From positions 1 through 29,102 of IMG/VR virus record IMGVR_UViG_3300021379_000039: a stretch of DNA of 29,102 nt. One strand, given 5' to 3'. This DNA is from a virus. The notes beneath the pieces were generated by a model, which was given only the letters and a program-made list of their open reading frames with translations, searched no databases and had not been told where the DNA came from. Below are positions 1-6,604 of the stretch, in pieces. Made by a program: the position numbers and the translations under genes. The stretch's first letter is position 1. Each line of letters starts with the position of its first letter.

Positions 1-15
1 CTCATAGGAGATATT
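1..15 (+). promoter_or_regulatory. Ribosome binding site of the SSB gene
   Basis: A purine-rich AGGAGA sits 5-6 bases before the ATG at 16. The same block, ATAGGAGAT, precedes the capsid gene (12815-12823), so the two genes share a strong Shine-Dalgarno leader. The window begins here, so any promoter further upstream cannot be seen. Confidence 0.75.
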
Positions 16-633
16 ATGGCAAAATATAACGTAACACCAAAAGGTCAATTTCACTGGGCACACGTGGGTACCCCAGACACAACCTTCAAAGCTGAAGGTC
101 AGTTCCACATCAAGCTCCAGTTGTCTGGAGAGGATGCTGAACAAATGAAGCATCTTGTGGACACAACCCACAACAACTGGAAGTCCGAGGTCAATAAGAC
201 CAAAGGTCAGAAGCAGTACCAGGAGTTCATGCCATACAAGTCTGTATTGGATGACGATGGTATGGAGTCAGGTATCCAGTTTCATTTCAAGATGAAAGCA
301 TCTGGTATCAACTCACGTACTGGTCAGGCTTTTACTCAGAGACCAATGGTTGTTGGTCCTGACAAGAAACCTTTACCATCTGAGATTAAGATCGGTAATG
401 GTAGTGAGGGTAAGGTTGCATACGAGTTGGCACCTTATCAACATGGTGCATCTTTAGGTGTACAACTCAGGTTACGTGGAGTACAGGTTCTCTCTCTCAT
501 CGAGTATCATGGTGACTCTGGTGGTGACGATATGTTCAGCGTAGAGGACGGATACGAGGTGAAGGTGAATGTCGAAAGCACAAAACCACAAGCGGAAGAA
601 ATCTTTCCCGATCAGGACAACGGAGACTTCTGA
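16..633 (+). CDS. 2.5: ssDNA-binding protein, T7 gp2.5-like
   Basis: This is the phage single-stranded DNA-binding protein, which coats DNA at the replication fork and, in T7, contacts the polymerase and primase-helicase. At 205 residues it is close to T7 gp2.5 (232). The body looks like the gp2.5 OB-fold region, and the protein ends in an acidic tail closing with Gly-Asp-Phe (EEIFPDQDNGDF). In T7 an acidic tail with a terminal aromatic residue is essential for protein contacts. A strong AGGAGA ribosome site fixes the start. The last 65 bases overlap the endonuclease gene in another frame. It is first in a run that continues in T7 order. The call rests on tail form, length and position more than on a single diagnostic motif. 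Confidence 0.88.
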   Translation: MAKYNVTPKGQFHWAHVGTPDTTFKAEGQFHIKLQLSGEDAEQMKHLVDTTHNNWKSEVNKTKGQKQYQEFMPYKSVLDDDGMESGIQFHFKMKASGINSRTGQAFTQRPMVVGPDKKPLPSEIKIGNGSEGKVAYELAPYQHGASLGVQLRLRGVQVLSLIEYHGDSGGDDMFSVEDGYEVKVNVESTKPQAEEIFPDQDNGDF

Positions 634-1063
634 AACCCTTCAGGGTTACAGGTCTAAGTTTGAGTTAAGCGTTGCCAATAACCTTGAGCAACGCAAGGTA
701 CCTTTTCAGTACGAGAGTGAGATCATTAGGTATGTGTTGGAGTGCAGGTACACACCTGACTTCATCCTGCCTAATGGGATCATCATTGAGACCAAAGGCC
801 GATTGTTACAAAAGGATGCTAGAAAGCACCGAGCAATCAAGAAACAGCACCCTGAGTTAGACATAAGGTTTGTCTTTACTGACATCAACAAACGTGTTGA
901 GAACAGTAAGTTCACAAACTATCAGTGGTGCCAGAAGTACGGCTTTGAATATGCAGAACGTGTTATACCACAGGAATGGATAGAACATGGCACTAATAAA
1001 AGCAACAGAAAACGTGTGGATAAACCCAGACAACATCGCACACGTAGAGCAAAAGGGAGATGA
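569..1063 (+). CDS. 3: Endonuclease I (Holliday junction resolvase), T7 gp3-like
   Basis: The enzyme resolves branched DNA and helps break down host DNA for phage nucleotide supply. All four catalytic positions of T7 endonuclease I can be lined up: E32 in RSKFE, D64 in YTPDF, then E74 and K76 in IIETKG. The D-to-E spacing of 10 residues equals T7. A C-terminal stretch resembling T7 (PQEWIEHG against PAEWIKE) follows, then a very basic tail. The length of 164 compares with 149 in T7. The ATG at 569 lies inside the SSB gene and follows AAGG; no other ATG precedes the conserved core, so the 65-base overlap with the SSB gene is probably real. The 3' end overlaps the next ORF by 77 bases. Confidence 0.92.
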   Translation: MSKAQNHKRKKSFPIRTTETSETLQGYRSKFELSVANNLEQRKVPFQYESEIIRYVLECRYTPDFILPNGIIIETKGRLLQKDARKHRAIKKQHPELDIRFVFTDINKRVENSKFTNYQWCQKYGFEYAERVIPQEWIEHGTNKSNRKRVDKPRQHRTRRAKGR

Positions 1064-1208
1064 ACCTATTACATATAGCATTGTCTATAATGCAGGATCT
1101 ACTTTTACTTTTGTTATCAATAGACAGGACGCAACTAAAGAGTTCTTAGAACTTATCGATCCACCTACAACAAAAAGGAACACAGGTGTCAAGACGAAAG
1201 ACAACTGA
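987..1208 (+). CDS. Small protein, FlbD-like fold possible
   Basis: A 73-residue protein of unknown role. The pattern of an N-terminal strand, 'vwINPDNIAHVE', a central strand with 'STFTFVI', then a helix ending in 'FLELID' recalls small FlbD-like beta proteins common in bacteria; this is a loose resemblance, not an assignment. The ATG at 987 lies inside the endonuclease gene (77-base overlap), with AGGAATGGA upstream as a weak ribosome site. The 3' end overlaps the amidase gene by 23 bases. It occupies a slot between T7 genes 3 and 3.5. The ordered, protein-like sequence supports it being real rather than a shadow. Confidence 0.65.
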   Translation: MALIKATENVWINPDNIAHVEQKGDEPITYSIVYNAGSTFTFVINRQDATKEFLELIDPPTTKRNTGVKTKDN

Positions 1209-1644
1209 TTTTATAGTCATTCATTCCACAGGTACCCCACCTGCAATGGAGCACGTGGATATTAAACTTGTGGATGACTGGCACAGGAAACGTGGTTGGT
1301 TAAAGATCGGGTATCATTATCTGATCAAAAAGGATGGTACCATTGAGACAGGACGTAACCCACATGAGGTGGGTGCACATTGTAAAGGATACAATGGTAA
1401 GTCCGTCAGTATATGTTTGGTTGGTGGTGTTGACGAGAATGGCAACCCTGACCCATATTTCACTGCTTTCCAATGGGAAGCATTATTCAGCCTGACCAAT
1501 GCCTTGACATTTATGTTCAAAGGTGCTAAAGTAGTAGGGCATGGTGAGTTGGTTGGATCTAACTGTCCAGGCTTTTCTGTAAAGAAATGGTGGGCACAAA
1601 ACGGAGAGATACTATATGGAAAAACAGGGTACAGGAACGGATAA
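1186..1644 (+). CDS. 3.5: N-acetylmuramoyl-L-alanine amidase (T7 lysozyme, gp3.5-like)
   Basis: A zinc amidase that cuts the bond between muramic acid and the peptide stem of peptidoglycan; in T7 it also binds and inhibits phage RNA polymerase. It matches T7 gp3.5 along its full length (152 residues against 151). Zinc ligands H13 (VIHST), H119 (VGHGEL) and C127 (NCPGF) are present, as is Y43 in GYHY. The position of T7 Lys128 is Ser125 here, so one catalytic helper residue is changed. It starts with GTG at 1186, preceded by AAGGA at a good distance. There is no signal peptide, as in T7. No holin gene is visible nearby. Confidence 0.93.
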   Translation: MSRRKTTDFIVIHSTGTPPAMEHVDIKLVDDWHRKRGWLKIGYHYLIKKDGTIETGRNPHEVGAHCKGYNGKSVSICLVGGVDENGNPDPYFTAFQWEALFSLTNALTFMFKGAKVVGHGELVGSNCPGFSVKKWWAQNGEILYGKTGYRNG

Positions 1645-1948
1645 GGTTATAAACCTTGAGGACAAGAGGTGGGAAAATGTGTTCTCTAATGACCTACAAA
1701 AAGCCTTTGAACAGGTTATGGGTGTATTGGATGAGAACCTGCCACCCAACGTAGGTAAAGCAGTTGGTCTTGCTATTGCTGAGTGTATGTATATAATAGG
1801 AGATCATCTGACTGAGAGGTATGATGACGATGAGGTAGAAGGTGCAGAGATTGTCTTTCAACCTGATTGGCATGAAGGACACGAACCACAGGAAGGTGGT
1901 CGTAATTTAACAGAAGAGGAATTAGCTAACCTAAGAGGTGGTCAATGA
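1616..1948 (+). CDS. Hypothetical protein
   Basis: A 110-residue protein that I do not recognise. It is acidic overall, with a central helical stretch (LPPNVGKAVGLAIAECMYII) and a Glu/Asp-rich C-terminal half. The start is supported by GGAGAGA seven bases before the ATG. It overlaps the amidase gene by 29 bases and the primase-helicase gene by 11 bases, so it is embedded in the replication operon between the positions of T7 genes 3.5 and 4. It shows no nuclease or DNA-binding motif and no membrane segment. Confidence 0.7.
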   Translation: MEKQGTGTDKVINLEDKRWENVFSNDLQKAFEQVMGVLDENLPPNVGKAVGLAIAECMYIIGDHLTERYDDDEVEGAEIVFQPDWHEGHEPQEGGRNLTEEELANLRGGQ

Positions 1949-3599
1949 TTCTATGGAGACAGAAAGTACATTTGTAAGACATGAACCTTGTCCCTCTTGT
2001 GGGTCAAGAGATAATTTAGGAAGGTTTTCTGATGGACATGGGTATTGCTTTGGGTGTCACTATCGTGAGTCTGGTGACTATGATGGTGATACATTTTATC
2101 AACAACAAAATGAGGTAAAGTTTTTGGATCTAATTGATGGTGAGGTGACTCCTTTACCTGCACGTGGTCTTACTGAAGAAACATGTCAGAAGTGGGACTA
2201 TCGTGTAGGTGAGATGGGCGGTCAGAAGGTGCAGATTGCAAACTATCGTGACAAGAATGGTACGAGAGTTGCACAGAAGATCCGCTTCAGGAACAAAGAC
2301 TTCACAGTTCGTGGAGACATGAAGGAAGTAGGTCTTTATGGTGAGCACCTATGGTCTGGCAAAGGCAAGAAAGCTATCATCACAGAAGGTGAGATAGATG
2401 CTTTGTCTGTTTCTCAGACACAGGGTAACCAGTGGCCTGTCTACTCTGTACCTACGGGTGCAGGTGGTGCAGTCAAAAGTATTCGTAAGTCTCTTGAGCT
2501 TCTATCTGGGTATGAAGAAGTTGTCTTCATGTTTGACAGTGATGAGGCAGGTCAGAAAGCTGCACTGGAGTGTGCACAGTTGATGCCTCCAGGTAAGGCT
2601 AAGATTGCCAAGTTGCCACTGAAGGATGCAAATGAGATGCTTGTACAGGATCGTGTACAGGACCTGATCAATTGTATATGGCAAGCCACAGTCTTCAGAC
2701 CTGATGGTATTATATGTGGGACTGAGCTATGGGACATCGTGAATGCAGAGGACTCCATGTCTTCTGTGTCCTACCCATACAATGGTCTCAACCAGAAGAC
2801 TCTTGGCATACGAAAGGGCGAGATTGTAACAGTCACAGCAGGTTCAGGTATTGGTAAGTCACAGTTATGCCGTGAGTTTGCCAATCACATACTGAACCAA
2901 GGTGAGACTATTGGTTACATTGCTCTTGAGGAGAACAACAAACGTACTGCTCTTGGTTTCATGGGTATCTACCTGAATCAACCTTTGCACCTTGGTAATA
3001 TCGAGGTTGACAAAGATGACTTCAAAGAAGCATTTGATGCTACTCTGAACACAGGTAGAATCTATTTGTATGACCATTGGGGTTCTCTTGAGTCAGACAA
3101 TCTACTGAACAAGATCCGTTATATGGTACGAGGTTGTGGTTGCGACTACATCTTTCTTGATCATATATCTATTGTAGTGTCAGGTATGGAAGGTGGTGAT
3201 GAACGCAGAGCCATTGACAATATGATGACAAAACTACGGGGCTTGACAGAAGAGGTGAATTGTGGTATGATATTGGTATCACATCTGAAGAGACCACAGG
3301 GCAACAAAGGCCACGAGGATGGTGCACGTACATCTATGGCACAACTACGTGGATCTGCGGCTATAGGTCAACTATCTGACATCGTTATTGGTGCAGAGAG
3401 AGACCAACAGGGTGAACTACCAGACCGAACTACTGTTCGCATATTGAAGAACCGATGGACTGGTGAAACTGGAGAGGCATGTTTTCTTGACTACAACAAA
3501 GACACAGGTAGATTGCACGAGGTGGATCATCATGTTGACTTTGATGAAGAAGAGGACACTATACCTTTCCCAATCGAAGAGATGAAAAGGGATTTCTAA
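1938..3599 (+). CDS. 4: DNA primase-helicase, T7 gp4-like
   Basis: A bifunctional enzyme that unwinds the fork and lays down RNA primers. The N-terminal zinc ribbon has Cys18, Cys21, Cys37 and Cys40. The TOPRIM primase domain shows TEGEIDAL (Glu150) and FMFDSDEAG (Asp200, Asp202). The RecA-type helicase domain has Walker A GSGIGKSQ (302-309), catalytic LEEN (about 329-332), Walker B YIFLDH (Asp408) and KNRWTGETG with the likely arginine finger. The acidic C terminus would bind polymerase, as in T7. 553 residues (T7: 566). The start is uncertain: GTG at 1938 gives an N terminus like T7 gp4A, while ATG at 1953 with AGAGGTGG upstream is also possible. The stop codon overlaps the polymerase ATG (TAATG). 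Confidence 0.96.
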   Translation: MVNDSMETESTFVRHEPCPSCGSRDNLGRFSDGHGYCFGCHYRESGDYDGDTFYQQQNEVKFLDLIDGEVTPLPARGLTEETCQKWDYRVGEMGGQKVQIANYRDKNGTRVAQKIRFRNKDFTVRGDMKEVGLYGEHLWSGKGKKAIITEGEIDALSVSQTQGNQWPVYSVPTGAGGAVKSIRKSLELLSGYEEVVFMFDSDEAGQKAALECAQLMPPGKAKIAKLPLKDANEMLVQDRVQDLINCIWQATVFRPDGIICGTELWDIVNAEDSMSSVSYPYNGLNQKTLGIRKGEIVTVTAGSGIGKSQLCREFANHILNQGETIGYIALEENNKRTALGFMGIYLNQPLHLGNIEVDKDDFKEAFDATLNTGRIYLYDHWGSLESDNLLNKIRYMVRGCGCDYIFLDHISIVVSGMEGGDERRAIDNMMTKLRGLTEEVNCGMILVSHLKRPQGNKGHEDGARTSMAQLRGSAAIGQLSDIVIGAERDQQGELPDRTTVRILKNRWTGETGEACFLDYNKDTGRLHEVDHHVDFDEEEDTIPFPIEEMKRDF

Positions 3600-5380
3600 T
3601 GCCTTCATGCGTGTTTGATATAGAGACCAATGGTCTGAACGAAAAGCTAACCAAGGTACACTGTATTGTTATCTATGATATTGAGAATCAAGAGTATCAC
3701 AAATATGCTCCTGATGACGTACCAGATGGGATTGCTAAGTTGTCTGAGTATGACAAACTCATTGGTCACAATATCATATCATTTGATATACCTGCTTTAG
3801 AGAAGGTATTCAAGTGGACACCTAGACCTGAAGTTCAGATTCAGGACACACTGATCATGTCAAGGCTTATGTACCCTGACATGAAGGAACGTGACTTCAA
3901 TGAACGCAGAATCATGCCTAATCTGTACGGCAGACACTCACTAGAGTCATGGGGTGAGAGACTAGCATTCCAGAAGGGTAAGTTTGGTGAAGGTGAACAG
4001 ATATTCAACAACTTCAGTGTTGATATGCTCAACTACTGTGCACGTGATGTTGAATTGAACTACAAATTATACGATTTGCTATGCAAACGTAACTTCTCTA
4101 GTTCGTCCATTGAATTAGAACACGATATTTATCGTATATGTGAAAAACAGAAGGAAAATGGCTTTCCATTTGACTCCTTAAAAGCCGCTAGGTTTTATGC
4201 TATCTTATGCGAACATCGTGTTCTACTTCATAAACAACTGAAGAAGAAGTTTGGAACGTGGACTGTACCTGATGGTCCACCCTTTGTTCCACGTGTGAAT
4301 AACAAACGTCTGGGTTATGTAAAAGGTAAAGAAGTTCAGAAACTTAGGACTGTTGAGTTCAATCCTAATTCAAGACAACATATAGCCAAGAGACTGAAGG
4401 ACATTCACGGTTGGAAACCAAAGGAATTTACACCATCTGGTGAAGCAAAGATTGATGAAACGATCTTAGAATCTCTGCCATATCCTGAAGCAAAGATGAT
4501 GGCAGATGCGTTCCGTACTAATAAAATGATTGGTCAACTATCAGAAGGACAGAATGGCTGGTTACACATGGAGAAACAGGGCAAGTTACATGGGACGGTC
4601 CATACTATGGGCACAATCGCCTCTCGTTGCTCTCACTCGCACCCTAACTTGGGTCAAGTACCGAATATCCACTCACCCTTTGGGAAAGAATGTAGACAAC
4701 TCTTCTACGCTCCAGATGGTTATAAACTTGTGGGATGTGATGTCTCAGGTCTTGAAGCTAGGGTTGTTGCTCATTACCTTGCTAGGTATGACAACGGGTT
4801 ATTTGGTGATACTGTTCTCAAGGGAGACATACACACTGACAATCAAAAAGCCTTGGGCTTACCTAGTCGAGAACTTGCGAAAACATTTTTATATGCTATA
4901 CTTTATGGTGCAGGTGTACAGCGACTCGGTGAGATTGTGGGTAAGGGACCAGCGGAAGGTTCTAAACTCAGGGATAGATTCTTTAGAAAGTTACCTGCGT
5001 TCAAGAGACTCAAAGAGGACTTGAATGCACGTGTTGAGGAACTTGGGTATATCAAAGGTCTTGATGGACGTTGGATACCAGTTCGTTCAGCACATTCAGC
5101 AATCAATACGCTATGTCAATCAGCAGGTGCTATCATCTGCAAGCGTTGGGTTGTTGAGTTCCACAAACTGTTGAAAGAAGCAGGTCTTCAAGAGGGGACT
5201 GACTATCAACAAGTTGCATTTGTACATGATGAAATACAAGTTCTAGCCAAAGAGGGACATGAGCGAACAATCGGAGAAAAAGCAGTTCAAGCAATTGGAA
5301 TTGCCAGGGATGTCTATGACCTGCGAATCGAGCTTGACGCAGAATATAAAATTGGGAACAACTGGGCTGAAACTCACTAA
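3599..5380 (+). CDS. 5: DNA polymerase, family A, T7 gp5-like
   Basis: The replicative polymerase with 3'-5' proofreading. Exonuclease residues are present: Asp7 and Glu9 (FDIETNG), Asp63 (SFDIPAL), and Tyr146/Asp150 (YCARD). The polymerase motifs are A with Asp381 (CDVSGLEAR), B as R424, K428 and Y432 (RELAKTFLYAILYG), and C HDE at 543-545. Tyr432 matches T7 Tyr526 and E. coli position 762, so this is a 'Tyr762' type. The protein is 593 residues against 704 in T7. Much of the loss lies between TWTVPDG (220-226) and VEFNPNSR (252-259), the place of the T7 thioredoxin-binding loop. The C terminus GNNWAETH aligns with the T7 end, so it is not truncated. Confidence 0.97.
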   Translation: MPSCVFDIETNGLNEKLTKVHCIVIYDIENQEYHKYAPDDVPDGIAKLSEYDKLIGHNIISFDIPALEKVFKWTPRPEVQIQDTLIMSRLMYPDMKERDFNERRIMPNLYGRHSLESWGERLAFQKGKFGEGEQIFNNFSVDMLNYCARDVELNYKLYDLLCKRNFSSSSIELEHDIYRICEKQKENGFPFDSLKAARFYAILCEHRVLLHKQLKKKFGTWTVPDGPPFVPRVNNKRLGYVKGKEVQKLRTVEFNPNSRQHIAKRLKDIHGWKPKEFTPSGEAKIDETILESLPYPEAKMMADAFRTNKMIGQLSEGQNGWLHMEKQGKLHGTVHTMGTIASRCSHSHPNLGQVPNIHSPFGKECRQLFYAPDGYKLVGCDVSGLEARVVAHYLARYDNGLFGDTVLKGDIHTDNQKALGLPSRELAKTFLYAILYGAGVQRLGEIVGKGPAEGSKLRDRFFRKLPAFKRLKEDLNARVEELGYIKGLDGRWIPVRSAHSAINTLCQSAGAIICKRWVVEFHKLLKEAGLQEGTDYQQVAFVHDEIQVLAKEGHERTIGEKAVQAIGIARDVYDLRIELDAEYKIGNNWAETH

Positions 5381-5447
5381 TGACTTTGGGTTTGAGACTG
5401 CGTTGAATGCAAAAGGTTTTAGTAGTGAAAGCGAAGCCAAAGATTGA
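5259..5447 (+). CDS. Possible small protein overlapping polymerase and exonuclease genes
   Basis: A 62-residue ORF that starts inside the end of the polymerase gene (122-base overlap) and ends inside the exonuclease gene (41-base overlap). The ATG has a very good ribosome site, AGAGGGAC, directly upstream. The protein is polar, with the short motif QLELPGM near residue 13 and no cysteine pair or membrane segment. T7 has small genes (5.3-5.9) between genes 5 and 6, so a small gene here would not be out of place. No homologue is recognised, and it could be a chance ORF. Confidence 0.42.
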   Translation: MSEQSEKKQFKQLELPGMSMTCESSLTQNIKLGTTGLKLTNDFGFETALNAKGFSSESEAKD

Positions 5448-6204
5448 GCAGTTGCTTATTGATGGTGATATTCTGATATACAAGAATACATCAGCGGCTG
5501 AGAATGAGATACATTGGGGTAATGACTTTTGGACACTCCATGCTGACTTTCAAGAAGTCAAGACAATGATAGACTCTGAGCTTGGTAATTTACAGAGAGA
5601 CTCAGGTGTCAATGAGGTGTCTATCTGCTTCTCAAGTCCGAATAATTTTAGGAAAAAAATTTTCAAGGAATATAAACAACATCGTTCAGGAATTAGGAAA
5701 CCGTTATGCTTTAACAATGCAAAAGACTACGTAAGAGAAAAATATGATGCCTTTGAGTCTGATTGGCTAGAGGCTGATGATCTATTAGGTGTAAAGAACA
5801 CCATGTTTCCAGATCATTGTTGTATTGTCTCTGTTGATAAGGATCTTCTTACAGTTCCAGGTTACCATTGGGACTTTGAGAAGAAAGAAGTGTTCTATGT
5901 TGACGAGGGTCTAGCAGACTACCACTTCTATATGCAGACGTTGACAGGTGATGCTACCGATGGGTACAAAGGGTGCCCTGGTGTTGGTCCGGTCAAAGCT
6001 AAACGTATACTTGACAAAGCAATAGAGGAAGACATAGATATGTGGGATGCTGTTGTTGATACGTTTATCAAAGCTAAACTAAGTAGGGATGAGGCTATAC
6101 TACAAGCACGTATGGCATACATTCTACGTAAAGACCAGTACGATGGTCTTGACAATTACCCAAAGTTATGGTATCCTTATGATGAAATCGTTGAAACAGC
6201 GTGA
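5407..6204 (+). CDS. 6: 5'-3' exonuclease (flap-nuclease family), T7 gp6-like
   Basis: Removes RNA primers and degrades host DNA from 5' ends. The metal-binding acid clusters of the FEN/5' nuclease family are visible: LIDGD (Asp19, Asp21), EADDLLG (Glu122, Asp124, Asp125), SVDKDLL (Asp144, Asp146) and GDATDGYKG (Asp182, Asp185). The last runs into a helix-hairpin-helix, GCPGVGPVKAKRIL (about 189-202). 265 residues, near the T7 size of 300. The start may be ATG 5407 or GTG 5425; the latter has AAAAGG eight bases upstream and would give 259 residues. It follows the polymerase gene directly, as in T7. Confidence 0.94.
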   Translation: MQKVLVVKAKPKIEQLLIDGDILIYKNTSAAENEIHWGNDFWTLHADFQEVKTMIDSELGNLQRDSGVNEVSICFSSPNNFRKKIFKEYKQHRSGIRKPLCFNNAKDYVREKYDAFESDWLEADDLLGVKNTMFPDHCCIVSVDKDLLTVPGYHWDFEKKEVFYVDEGLADYHFYMQTLTGDATDGYKGCPGVGPVKAKRILDKAIEEDIDMWDAVVDTFIKAKLSRDEAILQARMAYILRKDQYDGLDNYPKLWYPYDEIVETA

Positions 6205-6208
6205 ACAG

Positions 6209-6604
6209 ATGGCAGACTACAACAGAGATCAAATGACCAGAGATGAAAGAACAGGAAGAAGAGTCTTAGGACAGTATGACCCACAGATGAGGTACGTGGA
6301 GACCTTGGGTCAAGAAGACTTTCCTGATAATGTCAGACCTAAAGATACTGAGGAACTCGTTAAAGACCTAAAGGACTTTGCTAATCGTCAGTATGATGAC
6401 ATAACAAAGCCTGAACACTATTGTGCAGGGTACAACATAGAGCCTCTGGATTACATTCAAAAGAATGGACTTGACTTTTTAGAGGGAAACATTATAAAAT
6501 ATGTATCTCGCTATGACATGAAGGGAGGAGTTAAGGACTTGGAGAAAGCTAGGTTCTACTTAGATCGTCTAATAGAACGAGAAAAAGAAAAGCGTGACTC
6601 CTGA
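6209..6604 (+). CDS. 1.7: DUF3310 protein, T7 gp1.7 (nucleotide kinase)-like
   Basis: The C-terminal half (from about HYCAGYNIEPLDYI to ARFYLDRLI) is a clear DUF3310 domain, with the signatures FLEGNIIKYVSRY and KGGVKDLEKARFYL. From memory, T7 gp1.7, reported as a nucleoside monophosphate kinase, belongs to this family; that link should be checked. I chose ATG 6209 (131 residues), which lies four bases after the exonuclease stop. The same frame is open upstream to 6089, including ATGs at 6179 and 6182, but that part is read inside the exonuclease gene and looks like a shadow. It overlaps the RNR gene by 11 bases. It sits with RNR, so a nucleotide-supply role fits. Confidence 0.82.
   Translation: MADYNRDQMTRDERTGRRVLGQYDPQMRYVETLGQEDFPDNVRPKDTEELVKDLKDFANRQYDDITKPEHYCAGYNIEPLDYIQKNGLDFLEGNIIKYVSRYDMKGGVKDLEKARFYLDRLIEREKEKRDS

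Noticed and set aside
4530-5024. 164-codon + strand ORF inside the polymerase gene
   Set aside because: Out of frame with the polymerase palm motifs, which are intact; no recognisable protein pattern.
6089-6208. Upstream extension of the DUF3310 gene to ATG 6089
   Set aside because: The extension is read within the conserved exonuclease gene and its residues resemble a shadow; ATG 6209 follows the exonuclease stop.
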